In this document: positions 60,918 through 64,000 of the stretch, in pieces
How the letters are laid out: the number at the start of each line of letters is the position of its first letter
How positions within the stretch are numbered: the first letter of the stretch is position 1
DNA from: Cololabis saira
Lineage: Eukaryota; Chordata; Actinopteri; Beloniformes; Belonidae
Direction: 5' to 3'
DNA: 64,000 nt
NCBI RefSeq assembly: GCF_033807715.1
Contig: NC_084592.1
Coordinates: forward strand, 29,088,419 to 29,152,418
Position numbers and translations under genes: made by a program
The notes under the pieces: generated by a model
What the model saw: only the letters and a program-made list of their open reading frames with translations
Told to the model about the DNA's origin: nothing
Databases searched by the model: none

Positions 60918-63124
60918 TCATCTTTTGGCACGTCGTGGGTCCCTGCCGTTGCTAATAGTAACTGAGGACTTTGTGGTCGTCAGAGGTCCAGCAGCATTAA
61001 CTGGAGGCGCACCATTGCCTGGTGACCGGCCGTTGGGTCGCCCGACACTCCCAAAGGTTGAGTCACGGGCTGCACCAGGTGGTGGGTTGTTTGCAAATGG
61101 CGGCATGGCACCGTTACCTGCGGGATGGACAAAATGAGAAAGTTGTCACCAAATATAGTAATGGCAGCGGCTTCAGCATGGAGGTGTAACAAACTCAAAA
61201 AAGGAACTCTGTCAACAAACAGGTGCTAAGAGTTCATCAGTCAGCTCCGAGTATGTTGACCCCAAGTTACCATGACTACAAAAAGCAATCTTACATGGAG
61301 CTGTGATACCGTGATTCACCATGGCAACGCACAGTAAGGGGAAATTACCTTCCTATTTTGGTTTGCCTGAACTGGACAGAGCATTCGTATGATGAATACA
61401 TACTCAGACAAGAATGGCTGCTGGACAGAGATTTGATTTGGGAGAAAACTGCAGAGTGAGTGAATGCGTGGGAAAATTCAAATATCCAAGGACTGTTCAT
61501 AATATTGCATGAATGACAAATGGAGGAATGTACATGTATTGTTCTCAGAATTTACTGCCGTGTAGGTGCAATCCTGGGAGCGGGGGGGAAAAAAATAAAA
61601 ATGTTTAAAACAACTGAAGATGAAATATAAAAAGCCTATTTCAGACGAGTAACTCAAACTTAACGGACTCTGTTGTGTTCACTTTAAAAACATTTAAGAG
61701 GAATGGAGAAAAAATAAATAAATAAAAATCTAAAAAAGGAAAAATCATTCAAGGAGCCTTGATGGGAATATGGGTGCATTCAATACATCCAGTTACACTG
61801 GTAAATCCCAGGGGAGATTTTTTTAGCCTACTCACAAGTGGGAGCAGGGTACTAATAAGTTATTTTAGGATACTTATGACTCAGGCCATTTCTCTCAAAT
61901 GTTTGCATCATTCACTCTATAATGGAACAGAATGGGGTTTATTCAGTATCCCCGTCATTAAGAAAACTGACATTTGCAAACGAAATCAATAGGTATTTTG
62001 AGTGAAGTACAGCGTATACTGTGGGAGATATTTGTGATGCACGGAAGGATAAGATCATGTAGGCTAAGTGTAAAAACAACAAAAAAAATGCTCTTAAATG
62101 AAATTCTCAGGGCAGCATGGGTACAAGTCGTGGCTGGTTTGACTATAATAAACTATCCATTTGAATCTGCAATATTCTCTCCTGATGCAAATGCAACATG
62201 CCAGCATGTGAGTTTCCCTGCGTTCAGGTTCAACATATTAGTAATATTTGGATTCAAAAATAAGTTTGAATATTTGAAAAACTGACTTAAGGTGATTGGG
62301 GGTAAAAGGCATCTTAAGTGATAATATTCCTGAACCCATAATAAAATGTATTTAGTGCAGATTTACATTTGAAGTGGATCAAAACAGTCCATCAAAACTT
62401 GCCCCTAGAAAAGAACAGATATTATTCAAAGTTCTTGCATAACATGCAAGTGTTTTGTCTGATCCACATCAAAAGTTGACTACTGTACAAAACTGGTTTC
62501 ACCTATTCACGTAGACACTTTGTTACTCCTGTTAACTATATGTACAAGTGCCATTCTGCTGATAATGGAGTTGTGTTTACATGAAGCAAACCACACTGAC
62601 CTGGTGGGGCAGGTGTACCTGAATTCTGATTAGGCGGCGAGTTTCCCCTCGGGTTCTGGTCCGGTTTTCCCTGTTCAGAGGAAATAATGTCATGTACCAG
62701 TTAAATAAACTGACAGTCCTGATCAGAAAATAGGGAGTACAGTGATGTGATGCATTAAAACTACATTACATATCATCTTCTCGACCTGAATCAGGTCTTC
62801 TCATCAAACAACTCTGAAGATATTTACAGGTGGGTGTATTGTGGAGGGCAGGCAAAAAGGATTTTATTCCTTGTAGCGCAGCTTAAAAGTGGTTTTAGAT
62901 CAACAGAAGACCAAATTCCCAGTTATATGTTAAATAACTCAATGCATAGGGACATTTTAACATCCAACAACATGACAAAAATGTATAAATTAACAAATCC
63001 CAAAATATGGATGTGTTTGCATTCATGGATGAGTTGTGACATGATGCACAGCTACTCACAGACTTGTTTTGCTGGTTAGGTTGGGTGACCAGGTCTTGGT
63101 TTGGTTCACTGAAGTTGGGCACTT
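60918..63124 (-). CDS. last three coding exons of an unidentified Asn/Gln/Pro/Gly-rich protein
   Basis: Three exons splice in frame: 63060-63124 (VPNFSEPNQDLVTQPNQQNK), 62601-62670 (GKPDQNPRGNSPPNQNSG, TPAPPG) and 60918-61117 (NGAMPPFANNPPPGAARDST, FGSVGRPNGRSPGNGAPPVN, then TTTKSSVTISNGRDPRRAKR and stop). Junctions are canonical: donors CT|gtgagt and CAG|gtcagt; acceptors tattcag, ctgaacag and cccgcag. Low complexity, rich in N, Q, P and G, with a basic C-terminal end, no membrane segment and no folded domain. It looks like a disordered tail of a larger protein that starts right of the window. I do not recognise the gene. The first exon's left junction could also lie elsewhere because the upstream exon is not in the window. 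Confidence 0.7.
61118..62600. other. intron of the unidentified gene
   Basis: 1.5 kb between its last two coding exons; no repeat or frame recognised. Confidence 0.5.
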
Positions 63125-63564
63125 CTGAATACACCATGCAAAACCTGAGGAGACAAACTTTCACCATCCATTACTTCATCTTGGGCTTAAGAGAGTATTC
63201 ACTTGTATAAAACCTAATTAAGATACAGAAAATTACATTATTTTTTTTTTTTAATAATTAAAAAGTAAATATAAATCTAATCCAAAGTAAGTTATTTAAG
63301 AAAGAAATGTGTAAATGATTATTAAGGTAAAGGAAATATATTTAAAAACTGGATTTTCTCCAATTCATCTCTTACTGCTACTGTCAATTCACAAACCTCC
63401 ATTTCATGATGTTTAGCAGCAAATTATTCATCAGAAGTCCAAGATGTTTTGTTTTAAAATTACTCCATTTTCTGCTGCATGTGCCAGTCTAATTTGGGCA
63501 ATGTCTGTACTTGTACAATGACAACATATATACTTAATCAATTAATAAATAATAATAATAATAA

Positions 63565-64000
63565 TAACTAGAAAATTTCATGAAATTTTGATATGGGCAT
63601 GCCCTACCGCCCATTCGTCCCCTCTCGCTGCTTTGGTTTGGGGCTGTAGTGGTTGTGTTTAGGGTGGTTCTATGTCAGTTTGAGGTGTTTACGGTTGTAT
63701 TGCATTCATTCCTGTGCTCCCAATAGTTAATAATGGGGTGCGCTTTTTGGCATCTAGCGCCCCCCACGGTGACACTTTTGACTGAAAAAAGTAATACCCA
63801 TCGAGGCAACATGGAGACGCATCTAACGATGTATGCCATGCATGGGTGCACGTTGCGGTTCAGGCTACGTTAATGGATAGGTTTTTTTTTTTCATCATGG
63901 TACAAAACCCCATCCGAATGAATGGGGCCATTTGGCATGGATTTTGACATAAAATTTCCTTAAATCCCAGCTTCATGAAATTTGAATATGTTGAAGTCGC
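63565..64000. repeat. long dispersed teleost repeat, copy 2, cut by the right edge
   Basis: Shares GGGGTGCGCTTTTTGGCATC, GACACTTTTGACTGAAAAAA, GTAATACCCAT and GGGTGCACGTTGCGGTTC with the middle of 44168-45059. The first 150 bases differ. An (AAT)n tract (63546-63566) lies just left of it. Confidence 0.6.

Overview
This is vertebrate, almost certainly teleost fish, nuclear DNA. The window has large spliced genes with canonical GT/AG introns, an AT-rich background, dense DNA transposons and foldback MITEs, and non-LTR retrotransposon relics of fish type. I see no bacterial, phage or plasmid features. All three recognisable genes lie on the minus strand.

Layout from right to left, the direction of transcription. 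(1) About 60.9-63.1 kb: the last three coding exons and probable 3' UTR of an Asn/Gln/Pro/Gly-rich protein that I could not identify. (2) 55.2-56.9 kb: a complete two-exon chemokine receptor of the CXCR1/CXCR2 type, whose first coding exon holds only seven coding bases. (3) 49.85-0.49 kb: most of speg (striated muscle preferentially expressed protein kinase). I could chain 35 coding exons with matching splice phases and no stop, about 3,008 codons. They give an N-terminal Ig domain, a Ser-rich linker, a run of Ig and FN3 domains, protein kinase domain 1, a 901-codon Ser-rich linker exon, and another Ig and FN3. The gene leaves the window on the left before kinase domain 2.

The introns and intergenic spaces are full of transposable elements, many with intact target-site duplications (TSDs). 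Five hAT-type elements have perfect 8-bp TSDs. Two copies of one MITE family are flanked by TTAA. Several foldback elements have TA-type ends, including one of 1.2 kb. An element with CTT repeats at its ends resembles PIF/Harbinger. There are LINE 3' ends on both strands, Tc1-like relics and several microsatellites.

The most unusual observations are: a tandem array of GTGGCCAC palindromes whose centres are 21-22 bp apart; a degenerate internal repeat module shared by elements with unrelated terminal repeats; a long inverted repeat whose arms carry CRE and CCAAT motifs; a 41-bp x 16 tandem array inside a hAT element; and a Met in the HRD position of SPEG kinase 1. Family assignments come from reading the translations against remembered family sequences. 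No database search was run.
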